Positions 8,093-15,298 of a stretch of 64,000 bases of DNA are shown piece by piece. The DNA is from Shimia marina. Lineage in GTDB: Bacteria; Pseudomonadota; Alphaproteobacteria; Rhodobacterales; Rhodobacteraceae. The DNA is taken from NCBI RefSeq assembly GCF_001458175.1, contig NZ_CYPW01000008.1, forward strand, positions 97,924 to 161,923. Reading direction: 5' to 3'. The position numbers and the translations under genes are program-made. Positions within the stretch are counted from its first letter, which is position 1; every line of letters starts with the position of its first letter. The notes under the pieces are model-generated. The model had not been told where the DNA came from. It did no database searches and was given only the letters and a program-made list of their open reading frames with translations.

Positions 8093-8263
8093 ATGACGAC
8101 AAACGCTATCAAAGCATCCGCTGTAGGATCAACCATTCTGCCCGCAGTGTTCGCCCTTATTCTGGGTTTGGGTGTTGTTACTGTGACCGGCCATGCTCAA
8201 GCTTCTGGCCTGCATGACGCTGCTCACGATGTGCGCCACGCAACTGGCTTTCCCTGCCACTAA
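8093..8263 (+). CDS. cbtB: CbtB, small subunit of predicted cobalt transporter
   Basis: 56 residues with one membrane helix and the typical His-rich C-terminus HDAAHDVRHATGFPCH ending in GFPCH. CbtB works with CbtA as a predicted cobalt importer for B12 synthesis; this role comes from riboswitch genomics. ATG 8093 follows AAGGAGG at seven bases; an in-frame start at 8072 lies inside the hairpin. Confidence 0.93.
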   Translation: MTTNAIKASAVGSTILPAVFALILGLGVVTVTGHAQASGLHDAAHDVRHATGFPCH

Positions 8264-8267
8264 GACC

Positions 8268-8966
8268 ATGTTCAGTCGTATTCTGACCAGCGCGTTGTTC
8301 GCTGGTGCTGCAGCGGGGCTGATTGCCGCCTTGCTGCAGCTTTATTTCGTGCAGCCTGTACTTCTCCACGCCGAACTTTATGAGGGTGGCGATTTGGTGC
8401 ATTTTGGCGCTGATCCTGTGACTGCGCATCCCGAGTTGCCCGGCATGTTCGCCGAGCCGGTGCGCGACGGCCTAAGCATCATCTTCACGATGCTGACGTA
8501 TACTGGCTATGCATTGGCCCTTGTGGCGCTTATGTCGATTGCCGAACAACAGGGTCGTGAGATTAACGGTCGCACCGGTTTGCTTTGGGGCTTGGCTGGC
8601 TTTGTTGCCTTCCACTTTGCGCCTGGCTTGTCGCTGGCGCCTGAAGTGCCAGGCGTAGCCGCAGCAGATGTCGGTGTGCGCCAAGTATGGTGGACTGCTA
8701 CTGTTGCCACAGCTGGCGTCGCCATGTGGTTGATCGCCTTTGGAGGCAACTTGGTGAGCTATCTGATCGCCGCTGGACTGCTGATAGCGCCTCACGTCGT
8801 CGGTGCGCCTGAACCCGACACCTTCGCTGGCCCGGTTCCGACCGAGATCGGCGCGCTATTTGCCGCCCGAGCCTTTGGCATCGGCATGGCCGCTTGGGTG
8901 TTGCTGGGAAGCTTTGCCGGATACTTCTGGCAGGCTGAAGGCAAACGCGCGAACGCCGCCGCCTGA
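8268..8966 (+). CDS. cbtA: CbtA, membrane subunit of predicted cobalt transporter
   Basis: 232 residues with about five or six membrane helices, starting MFSRILTSALFAGAAAGL and carrying the family's LYFVQPVLLHAE and FAPGLSLAPE-like segments. The start at 8268, four bases after the cbtB stop, follows the known CbtA N-terminus; the longer frame from 8193 overlaps cbtB. Coupled to cbtB and controlled by the riboswitch. This cobalt block is absent from the second copy of the module. Confidence 0.92.
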   Translation: MFSRILTSALFAGAAAGLIAALLQLYFVQPVLLHAELYEGGDLVHFGADPVTAHPELPGMFAEPVRDGLSIIFTMLTYTGYALALVALMSIAEQQGREINGRTGLLWGLAGFVAFHFAPGLSLAPEVPGVAAADVGVRQVWWTATVATAGVAMWLIAFGGNLVSYLIAAGLLIAPHVVGAPEPDTFAGPVPTEIGALFAARAFGIGMAAWVLLGSFAGYFWQAEGKRANAAA

Positions 8967-8986
8967 TTCCTTTCCTCTATTGCTTT

Positions 8987-9008
8987 CCCGCCGGTCACCG
9001 CCGGCGGG
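8987..9008 (+). terminator. GC-rich hairpin after cbtA
   Basis: CCCGCCGG (8987-8994) and CCGGCGGG (9001-9008) form an 8-bp stem with a 6-base loop, followed by a moderately T-rich GCTTTCATTTATT. It can attenuate transcription between cbtA and the next gene, whose own ribosome binding site follows within 20 bases. Confidence 0.55.
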
Positions 9009-9034
9009 AGCTTTCATTTATTGAGGAGGACAAA

Positions 9035-9538
9035 ATGTCCCGTTCACTCGCTCTCTTCGCCATCGGGCTGATTTTTGGCGGCGGCGTCGGCTTTGTGATC
9101 GCGGCCGGCAGCGGCAGCACCTTTGACAGCCACGACCATGCTGACCCGTCTCAACATGGTAGCAATGCGGAGATGGCAGCCCATGACCACTCTGCTGTCA
9201 CTAACTTACCGGCCGACAGCAATGCCCCCAGCGTGGCGATCAAGATGATTAAAGATCCGATGGCAGGTTGGAACTTGCACGTGACACCGCAAAACTTCCG
9301 ATTTTCTCCTGAGAATGCCTCTACTGAGGAAATACTTGGTGAAGGTCACGCGCATGTCTATATCAACGGCGAAAAGCTGGGGCGCCTTTATGCCAACTGG
9401 ATACACCTCCCATCACTGCCGGATGGCGACGTTGAGATAAAAGTTTCCCTCAATGGCAACAGCCACAGCCCGCTAATGGTTGGGGGCTTGCCCGTCGAGG
9501 CCAAACTAATCGTTCAAGCAGACGATGACGGCTCCTGA
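9035..9538 (+). CDS. Unknown His-rich periplasmic protein
   Basis: 167 residues: a single N-terminal helix (residues ~5-24) that could be a signal or anchor, then a His-rich linker (HDHADPSQH, AAHDHS) and a domain with GEGHAHVYINGEKLGR and YANWIHLPSLPDG. The histidines suggest metal binding. It starts behind GAGGAGGAC and follows cbtA by 68 bases, so it may be part of the cobalt operon or serve the di-heme/ABC operon beyond. I do not recognise the family. Confidence 0.7.
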   Translation: MSRSLALFAIGLIFGGGVGFVIAAGSGSTFDSHDHADPSQHGSNAEMAAHDHSAVTNLPADSNAPSVAIKMIKDPMAGWNLHVTPQNFRFSPENASTEEILGEGHAHVYINGEKLGRLYANWIHLPSLPDGDVEIKVSLNGNSHSPLMVGGLPVEAKLIVQADDDGS

Positions 9539-9569
9539 GCAAAACTCAGATCTTGACTGAACTTCGGTC

Positions 9570-9590
9570 GCAGGGGCCTTGCGCCCCTGC
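9570..9590 (+). terminator. Hairpin closing the cbt operon
   Basis: GCAGGGGC (9570-9577), loop CTTGC, GCCCCTGC (9583-9590): a perfect 8-bp stem 31 bases after the stop of the His-rich gene and before the oppositely oriented regulator gene. The T-run is poor, so it may act for both converging transcripts. Confidence 0.6.
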
Positions 9591-9676
9591 ATTGCCATGG
9601 TTTGCATGTCAGGATCGAATGCAATCCTCCCCTGAGCGCATCATTATGGCAAATGGCAATAGCATGAACCAACTCG

Positions 9677-10126
9677 CTATCGGCTCATTTTACTCTGTGA
9701 AAAATCCTTGAATACGCGAAGCGTCTCTTCGCTTACATGATGCTCGATACCTTCAGCATCGTGCTCGGCCACGTCTTTGGAAATACCCAGGGCGATAAGG
9801 AACTCCACAACAATTCGGTGCCGCTTTCGACAAGCCTCGGCCAATCGCCGCCCAGCATCCGTTAGGCGTATTGATCGGTAAGGTTCCTGCACAATGAAGC
9901 CCTCGCGTTTAAGCCGGGTCAGGTTCTTGGACACAGTGGGCTGGGTCACGCCGAGCCGCTCGGCAATCTCCACGGGCCTCGCTGAACCGTTCTGGTGAAT
10001 CAGCTCCGCGATCAGCTCGACATAATCCTCCACAACTTCGCTTTGTCGGGCGGCGCGGGCTGCCTCGAAACCGCTCACCTGGTCGTCAGGTTTACGTCCG
10101 AATAGTTGTGGTTTCTGATCGGTCAT
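9677..10126 (-). CDS. mntR: DtxR/MntR-family metal-dependent repressor, copy A
   Basis: 149 residues: winged HTH (RPVEIAERLGVTQPTVSKNLT), dimer helix, and metal-site residues in EHDAEGIEHHVS, as in MntR. The ATG at 10126 gives a normal length and matches copy B; the longer frame to 10240 would run through the promoter of the divergent operon. A palindrome TTAGCC-AA-GGCTAA lies between the two genes. Expected to repress the di-heme/ABC operon when Mn or Fe is plentiful. The Mn or Fe choice is not resolved by sequence. Confidence 0.88.
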   Translation of the reverse strand: MTDQKPQLFGRKPDDQVSGFEAARAARQSEVVEDYVELIAELIHQNGSARPVEIAERLGVTQPTVSKNLTRLKREGFIVQEPYRSIRLTDAGRRLAEACRKRHRIVVEFLIALGISKDVAEHDAEGIEHHVSEETLRVFKDFSQSKMSR

Positions 10127-10202
10127 TCTGCTCTCGGTGTCTATTGCTGGTGCGGAACCCTGCTTGCCGCGCCTTATTGTGTATGCACCAGCGACGCGGG
10201 CC

Positions 10203-10246
10203 TTGACAATGACATAGACTTTTCTACAAAACTTAGCCAAGGCTAA
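10203..10246 (+). promoter_or_regulatory. Promoter and DtxR-type operator of the di-heme/ABC operon
   Basis: TTGACA (10203-10208), 16-base spacer, TACAAA (10225-10230), immediately followed by TTAGCC-AA-GGCTAA (10233-10246). Copy B has the same order at 51159-51203, with GTTAGCCATGTCTAAC. A palindrome over the transcription start is the expected repressor position. Confidence 0.78.
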
Positions 10247-10263
10247 TAATTATAGACTGAACC

Positions 10264-12117
10264 ATGAAACACCTGATTGCATCTGCCTTGATTGGCCTGC
10301 TTCCGCTTAGTGTGGGGGCCACTGCCATTGAAGAAGCCCCTTGGGCACCTCGGGCCGCAGCCTACCGGCTGAGCCTATTCATGGCGAACTTGACACCCGT
10401 TCCCTGGGAGAAGATTGAAAACAATTGGACTGCTCCGGCACCCGGCAGCGCAGTTGCGGTGGAGGCACTGTCACGGGTATCGGATAGCGACGCCCAGAAC
10501 ATTCGTGCAGCGCTGGCTGCGGAAGACCGACAGGCCCTGTTTGCTGCCATTACAACGGCATTGGCCAAAGGTATTCTGCAGCACCTAGAGGCAGCCGAGG
10601 CGACACTTGGCCAGCCTGAAGCCGCATTTGAGGTTGCGCAGTCTGCGGCCTTGTACCGCGCGTTCGAGGACGGCATCCTGGCGGCGGACAAGCAGGCCGC
10701 ACACGACCTAGGTCGCGCCTGGCTGGTTCTGAATTCTTCTCTGGGTAGCACCGGTATTTTGAACAATGGCGCTCAAGACCCGAATGTGGCGCGATTTGCT
10801 GAGGCGCAAAAAGTTATCGTGGAGTACATTGAGACAAACTATCTGCCCTCCGTTTTTGTCGAACGTGGCAAGCTGACCCCGGCACCGGAGAGCGCAGTGC
10901 GCTCCGGTACGCCGGTAGTGTTGCCCGCCACACTCCCACCGGGCTCCAATATTGCTGATCAGCGCGAGCTACCCCGGCTGGTGCTCCAGTTTGAAGAGGC
11001 TGGCGAGGATGAGGCCAACCTGCCGCTTGTGGCCTATGGCGACATGCTGTTCGACAGCCCTGAAATCTTTGGTTCCCCAGCACGTGACCTGGGCATTGCC
11101 TGTTCAACTTGCCACAACCGGTCCGATGTGAACCGGGATTTCTTTATCCCCGGCCTCTCTAGCCATGCTGGCGGGATGGATGTGGACAGCTCCTTCTTCA
11201 ATCCGATGTTCAATGACCGGGAAGACGATCACCTGGATACGCCGTCAATGCGAGGCATCCGCTTTACAGCGCCTTACGGGCGTGATGGGCGCGAGCCGAG
11301 CCTGCGCAGTTTTGTACGCAATGTGATCGTGACCGAGTTTGCCGGAGCGGAGCCAACGCCGTTCCAACTCGATGCGATGGTCGCCTACTTGCGCGCCTTT
11401 GACTTTCTGCCCAACCCACAGATAGACGAGGCCGGGCGGCTGACTGACAAGGCCTCTGAGGCTGCGAAACGCGGTGAGGTACTGTTCAATACCGAATTTG
11501 CCGGGCTTGGCGACAGGTCCTGCGCCTCCTGCCACACCCCGGACCGGTTTTTCCGAGATGGGCAGACCTATGACATTGGCTCGGCCGAGCCGCCGTTCCC
11601 GGGCGGCACCGCAACCCCATTCGAAACGCCCACATTGCGCAATGTCAACTTCACCGCGCCCTACATGCATGACGGATCGCTGGCGACCCTAGCGGGGGTT
11701 GTAGACTGGTTCAACGATACCAAGGATCTGGGCTTGGATGCGGAACAGCGCGCCGATTTAACTGCCTATCTGCGCGCGGTAGGAGATGGTGAGGAGCCCT
11801 ACCAGCGCTTTGAAGGCCGAGACAGCGTGTTCCGCCTGTCGTGGGAAGAGCTTACCACTTTTGCTTCGACGCTGGACACACTGATCCCGATGCGGGATGC
11901 GGAGAACATCGCCGTATTGATTGATACTGTTGCACCGGATCTGGCGGCAGATGCGAGCGTTATGATCAATCAAAACGCTAAGCCAGAAATCTACCGATTT
12001 GCCGCAATTCTTCAGGCAGTTGGCGATGCCAGCGCCGCTGGCGACTGGGCTGAGGCGAGCCTCCAGTGGGACGCTTTCAAAACCATGCAAGCCGAGATTG
12101 ATGAGAGGATGTTCTGA
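10264..12117 (+). CDS. Di-heme cytochrome c peroxidase/MauG-like protein with extra N-terminal domain
   Basis: 617 residues: signal peptide (~1-19), a ~200-residue alpha-helical N-terminal region, then a cytochrome c peroxidase-type core with two heme sites, CSTCH at about residue 280 and CASCH at about 420, and a helical C-terminal extension. It is therefore larger than classic CcpA/MauG (about 320-390 residues). Predicted periplasmic. The stop overlaps the following SBP gene, so it is the lead gene of an ABC-import operon under a DtxR-type operator. It might oxidise or release the substrate before uptake; this is inference. Copy B keeps only the first ~75 codons. Confidence 0.85.
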   Translation: MKHLIASALIGLLPLSVGATAIEEAPWAPRAAAYRLSLFMANLTPVPWEKIENNWTAPAPGSAVAVEALSRVSDSDAQNIRAALAAEDRQALFAAITTALAKGILQHLEAAEATLGQPEAAFEVAQSAALYRAFEDGILAADKQAAHDLGRAWLVLNSSLGSTGILNNGAQDPNVARFAEAQKVIVEYIETNYLPSVFVERGKLTPAPESAVRSGTPVVLPATLPPGSNIADQRELPRLVLQFEEAGEDEANLPLVAYGDMLFDSPEIFGSPARDLGIACSTCHNRSDVNRDFFIPGLSSHAGGMDVDSSFFNPMFNDREDDHLDTPSMRGIRFTAPYGRDGREPSLRSFVRNVIVTEFAGAEPTPFQLDAMVAYLRAFDFLPNPQIDEAGRLTDKASEAAKRGEVLFNTEFAGLGDRSCASCHTPDRFFRDGQTYDIGSAEPPFPGGTATPFETPTLRNVNFTAPYMHDGSLATLAGVVDWFNDTKDLGLDAEQRADLTAYLRAVGDGEEPYQRFEGRDSVFRLSWEELTTFASTLDTLIPMRDAENIAVLIDTVAPDLAADASVMINQNAKPEIYRFAAILQAVGDASAAGDWAEASLQWDAFKTMQAEIDERMF

Positions 12118-12977
12118 TGCTGTCGCGCCGTACCTTTTTGACCACTGTCGCTGCCGCCCTAACAGTGCCAGCAACTGCCTCTGCGGAAGAGGCACTGAAA
12201 CTCGCCTTCATTCCGCAAGAAAACCCAGAGAAGCTGTTGGGGGATATCGAGGCGATCACTGCCTGGCTGTCCCAGCAGTTGGAGGTTCCAGTCACCGGCT
12301 TTGTTACCTTTGATCATGCTGCGGCAGTTGAGGCATTGCGCAATGGTGATGCCGATATCTCCTTCATGGGTGCCTTGCCCTTTGTGCTGGCAGAAGACCA
12401 GATCGGGGCGGTGCCACTTCTGTCCGAGGTTTACCGCGGCCAGCCGAGCTATTCGGGCCGGGTGTTTGTGCGCAAGGACAGCGGCATCGAGACGCTGGCC
12501 GACCTGCAGGGCCGTGACATTGCCTTTGCCGATCCGGTGTCGGAGTCCGGCTATCTCTATCCGCTCGACCTGTTTGTGCGCGAAGGACTCGTTGCGGATG
12601 CAGGCGATGCGGACCGGTTCTTTGGCCAGAAGTTCTTTGCCGGTGGTTATCAGCAGGCAATGCAGGCTATGGCCAACGGGTTAGTGGATGCTGCGGGTGC
12701 CAGCCAGTATGCCGATCTTTATCTGACGCCTGAGCAGCAGGCCGAGGTCAGGGTGCTGGGCGAAAGCGCGCAGATCCCCAGCCATGCCATCATTGCCCGG
12801 CCTGGTCTAGATGCGGCCTTGCAGGCCCGCTTCGTGGATGCCATGCTGCGCCTGAACCAGGCTGAGAACCAGTATTTGCTGGCCTATCTCTACGGCCCAG
12901 ACGGCTATGTGGCAGCAGATCCCAAGGTCTATGACGGGGTCAGGCAGATGGCACGCCGTTACGGCTATCTAAAATGA
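12117..12977 (+). CDS. PhnD-like periplasmic binding protein of ABC transporter
   Basis: 286 residues with an N-terminal Tat-like signal (MLSRRTFLTTVAAAL, cut near ASAEE). The body matches the phosphate/phosphite/phosphonate-binding family: FIPQENPEKL near the start, a DISFMGALPFVLA loop and the GRDIAFADPVSESGYLYP segment. The true ligand is uncertain because the operon has no phosphonate-catabolic gene and sits under a DtxR/MntR-type operator with a di-heme cytochrome. Start codon overlaps the stop of the preceding gene. Confidence 0.85.
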   Translation: MLSRRTFLTTVAAALTVPATASAEEALKLAFIPQENPEKLLGDIEAITAWLSQQLEVPVTGFVTFDHAAAVEALRNGDADISFMGALPFVLAEDQIGAVPLLSEVYRGQPSYSGRVFVRKDSGIETLADLQGRDIAFADPVSESGYLYPLDLFVREGLVADAGDADRFFGQKFFAGGYQQAMQAMANGLVDAAGASQYADLYLTPEQQAEVRVLGESAQIPSHAIIARPGLDAALQARFVDAMLRLNQAENQYLLAYLYGPDGYVAADPKVYDGVRQMARRYGYLK

Positions 12978-13744
12978 CCCAAGCGCTTGCCCTCCATGCT
13001 GTGTCGCATTGCTTTGACGACGCTGAGGCCCTGCAGGATGTGTCGCTGCAGGTGGCACCGGGGGAATGTGTGGCCTTGCTGGGGCCTTCGGGCGCCGGCA
13101 AGTCGACCCTGCTGGCCTTGCTGGATGGGCGGGTCCGGGGATGGCGCGGTCGGGCTGAGGTACTGGGCAACCGGCTTCCAAATGATCGGGCACCAGAACG
13201 AAAAACCCGGCTAGAGACTGGCTTCATCTTTCAGGAGTTCGCCCTGGTTGACCGGCAGAGCGTTTACCAGAATGCGATGAACGGGCGGCTGGGGCGAATG
13301 CGCCTCTGGCCGTCGCTTTGGGGGCGATACGGTGCGCAGGATCACCTCAAGACGACCATCGCGCTGGAGGACACCGGCCTAACGGAGTTGGCACAGCGCC
13401 GTGCAGATCAGCTTTCAGGTGGTCAGCGCCAGCGAGTGGCCATCGCCCGCTGCCTGGCGCAGGAGCCTGAGTTGATACTGGCGGATGAACCGGTCAGCAA
13501 CCTCGATCCAGCCCACGCCGAACGCATTCTGGAACTGATCACCAACACAGCGCGAAATCGCGGCATCGCTGTAGTCTTCAGTTCGCATCAGCCAGAGCTT
13601 TCGCGGCGCTTTGCCGACCGTATCGTTGGATTGCGCGCGGGCGCGGTGCTGTTTGACAAGCCCTCCGCGATGGTCGGCAACGATGACATCAGCGATTTGT
13701 ACCATGGAACAGTACCTGGTGACGGATTGCGGGTGGTGAGCTGA
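12974..13744 (+). CDS. PhnC-like ABC transporter ATP-binding protein
   Basis: 256 residues with Walker A GPSGAGKST, Q-loop FQEFALVDR, signature LSGGQRQRVAIAR, Walker B LILADEPVSNLDP and switch His in SSHQ. The layout and length fit PhnC. It overlaps the SBP gene by four bases and the permease gene by one, so the three are translationally linked. It powers uptake by the PhnE-like permease. Confidence 0.92.
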   Translation: MTQALALHAVSHCFDDAEALQDVSLQVAPGECVALLGPSGAGKSTLLALLDGRVRGWRGRAEVLGNRLPNDRAPERKTRLETGFIFQEFALVDRQSVYQNAMNGRLGRMRLWPSLWGRYGAQDHLKTTIALEDTGLTELAQRRADQLSGGQRQRVAIARCLAQEPELILADEPVSNLDPAHAERILELITNTARNRGIAVVFSSHQPELSRRFADRIVGLRAGAVLFDKPSAMVGNDDISDLYHGTVPGDGLRVVS

Positions 13745-14487
13745 TGAGCCGGATCTTGGTTTGGATGGTACTCGGGCTTGCTGTGCTGTGGGCTGCAGGA
13801 AACGCTGACATCGGCTTGGAAAAACTGCCCGGAGCGGGTCCGAGGCTAGCAGAATTTCTAGGCCGGATGATACCACCGGACCTTTCTGTCTGGCCGGAAG
13901 TCCTTACAGGCCTAACCGAGACACTGAGAATCGCCATTCTTGGGACGCTGTTTGCGGTCGTCCTGTCGGCGGGGCTGGCTGTACTTGCGTCTGAGACCCT
14001 TGTACCCGCAGCCATCTGGCGCCCGGTACGTGCGCTGCTGGCAGTGATCCGGTCGATTCCGCTGATCTTGGTGGCGATGCTGATGGTGGGGGCAGTCGGG
14101 CTGGGCCCACTGCCCGGTATTCTTGCAATCACTTTTCATGCCACCGGCATGCTGGCCAAATTCTATGCTGAAGCAATCGACAATGTCGGTGCCGCACCAC
14201 TTGCTGCATTGGAAAGCGCAGGTGCCAGCCGAGCGCAATTATTGCGGTGGGCGATCTGGCCACAGATGGCACCAGTTGTGCTCCGCGACACTGTCTTCCG
14301 CTTTGAACTGAACCTCCGCGAAAGCTTGATCTTAGGTATCGTTGGCGCCGGGGGCATCGGTCTGTACGTTCAGACTTACGTGCGTTCGTTCCAATACGAC
14401 AAAGCTGCAACTGTCACGCTTGCCATCATCGCTCTTGTGCTGCTGTTCGAAGGTCTAAATTCGGTTTTACAAAAGCGGTTTTCGTGA
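13744..14487 (+). CDS. PhnE-like ABC transporter permease
   Basis: 247 residues with about six membrane helices and the EAA-type loop AAPLAALESAGASRAQLLRWAIWPQ that docks on the ATPase. Matches the PhnE permease family. It is the last gene of the operon; the 240 bases from 14488 to the next stop codon at 14728 carry no recognisable gene or clear terminator. Confidence 0.9.
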   Translation: MSRILVWMVLGLAVLWAAGNADIGLEKLPGAGPRLAEFLGRMIPPDLSVWPEVLTGLTETLRIAILGTLFAVVLSAGLAVLASETLVPAAIWRPVRALLAVIRSIPLILVAMLMVGAVGLGPLPGILAITFHATGMLAKFYAEAIDNVGAAPLAALESAGASRAQLLRWAIWPQMAPVVLRDTVFRFELNLRESLILGIVGAGGIGLYVQTYVRSFQYDKAATVTLAIIALVLLFEGLNSVLQKRFS

Positions 14488-14727
14488 CGATTTTGATCAA
14501 GGAAGGTCGGAAAATTCAGATTTCGCAGCGTTTTCAGTTTCGTAGTGCCATTCGAAGAGCTTTCCCTACCATTCATCGTTCGCCAGACCCACTGAACTGG
14601 GGTTCGCCTATCTTGCTCATTACCTGTGTTCTTCGGTTTGATCAGTCTACCTTGAAACTGTCAGTCTGCCGCACCGACAACAGTTTTTTTGAGAAGCACA
14701 GCCGCCACCGTTTCCAGACAAATTCGG

Positions 14728-15237
14728 TTATGAGTAGATATCAATAGGTGTCCCGTTCTTCACCATTGCATAGATATCTTCTATCTCCCGATCCGAAACG
14801 GCAATGCATCCGGCCGTCCAGTCGCGCTTGTTTGTCGGGTCAATGCCAGGGCGCGGCCCCCCATGGATGAAAATATCTCCACCAGGGGAACGGCCCTGAG
14901 CCTTTGCGTATGCGATATCCGCCTCGTTCGGGTACGAGATCCCGATGGAAAGATGAAACAGGCTTTCGGGATTTCGCCTGTCAATCACGTATGATCCTTC
15001 TGGCGTGCGCCCGTCCCCTTCGAATTGCTTGTGACCCTCAGGCGCAAAGCCAAGGCCCATTGGGATAGTGCGCAAAACACCCTCTGGTCCATCAAGGACA
15101 ATCATGCGCTGCCCCTTGTAGACCCGCACCCGGGTCACCTCCGGCCCCCTGTAAGTGCGGAATTTGTTTGCACATCCAGAAAGAATTGTCGCCAGAGCTC
15201 CCAGGAGGATTGTGCGACGTGTAACTCGAAAATTCAC
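14728..15237 (-). CDS. L,D-transpeptidase (YkuD) lipoprotein
   Basis: 169 residues. The signal peptide ends in a lipobox LATILSGC, so it should be membrane-anchored by lipid. The YkuD catalytic motif is seen as IFIHGGPRP followed by DWTAGCIAVSD, with the nucleophilic Cys in TAGC. L,D-transpeptidases make 3-3 peptidoglycan cross-links or attach proteins to the wall. It lies 3' of the Zn/Cd ATPase gene on the same strand with a 61-base gap and may be cotranscribed from box A4. No copy is seen in module B. Confidence 0.85.
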   Translation of the reverse strand: MNFRVTRRTILLGALATILSGCANKFRTYRGPEVTRVRVYKGQRMIVLDGPEGVLRTIPMGLGFAPEGHKQFEGDGRTPEGSYVIDRRNPESLFHLSIGISYPNEADIAYAKAQGRSPGGDIFIHGGPRPGIDPTNKRDWTAGCIAVSDREIEDIYAMVKNGTPIDIYS

Positions 15238-15298
15238 TGCTCAATGCCTCTTTCATGAGGTTTTTCAAACTTGACACTAGCGTGCTGTGCCAGCCCGT

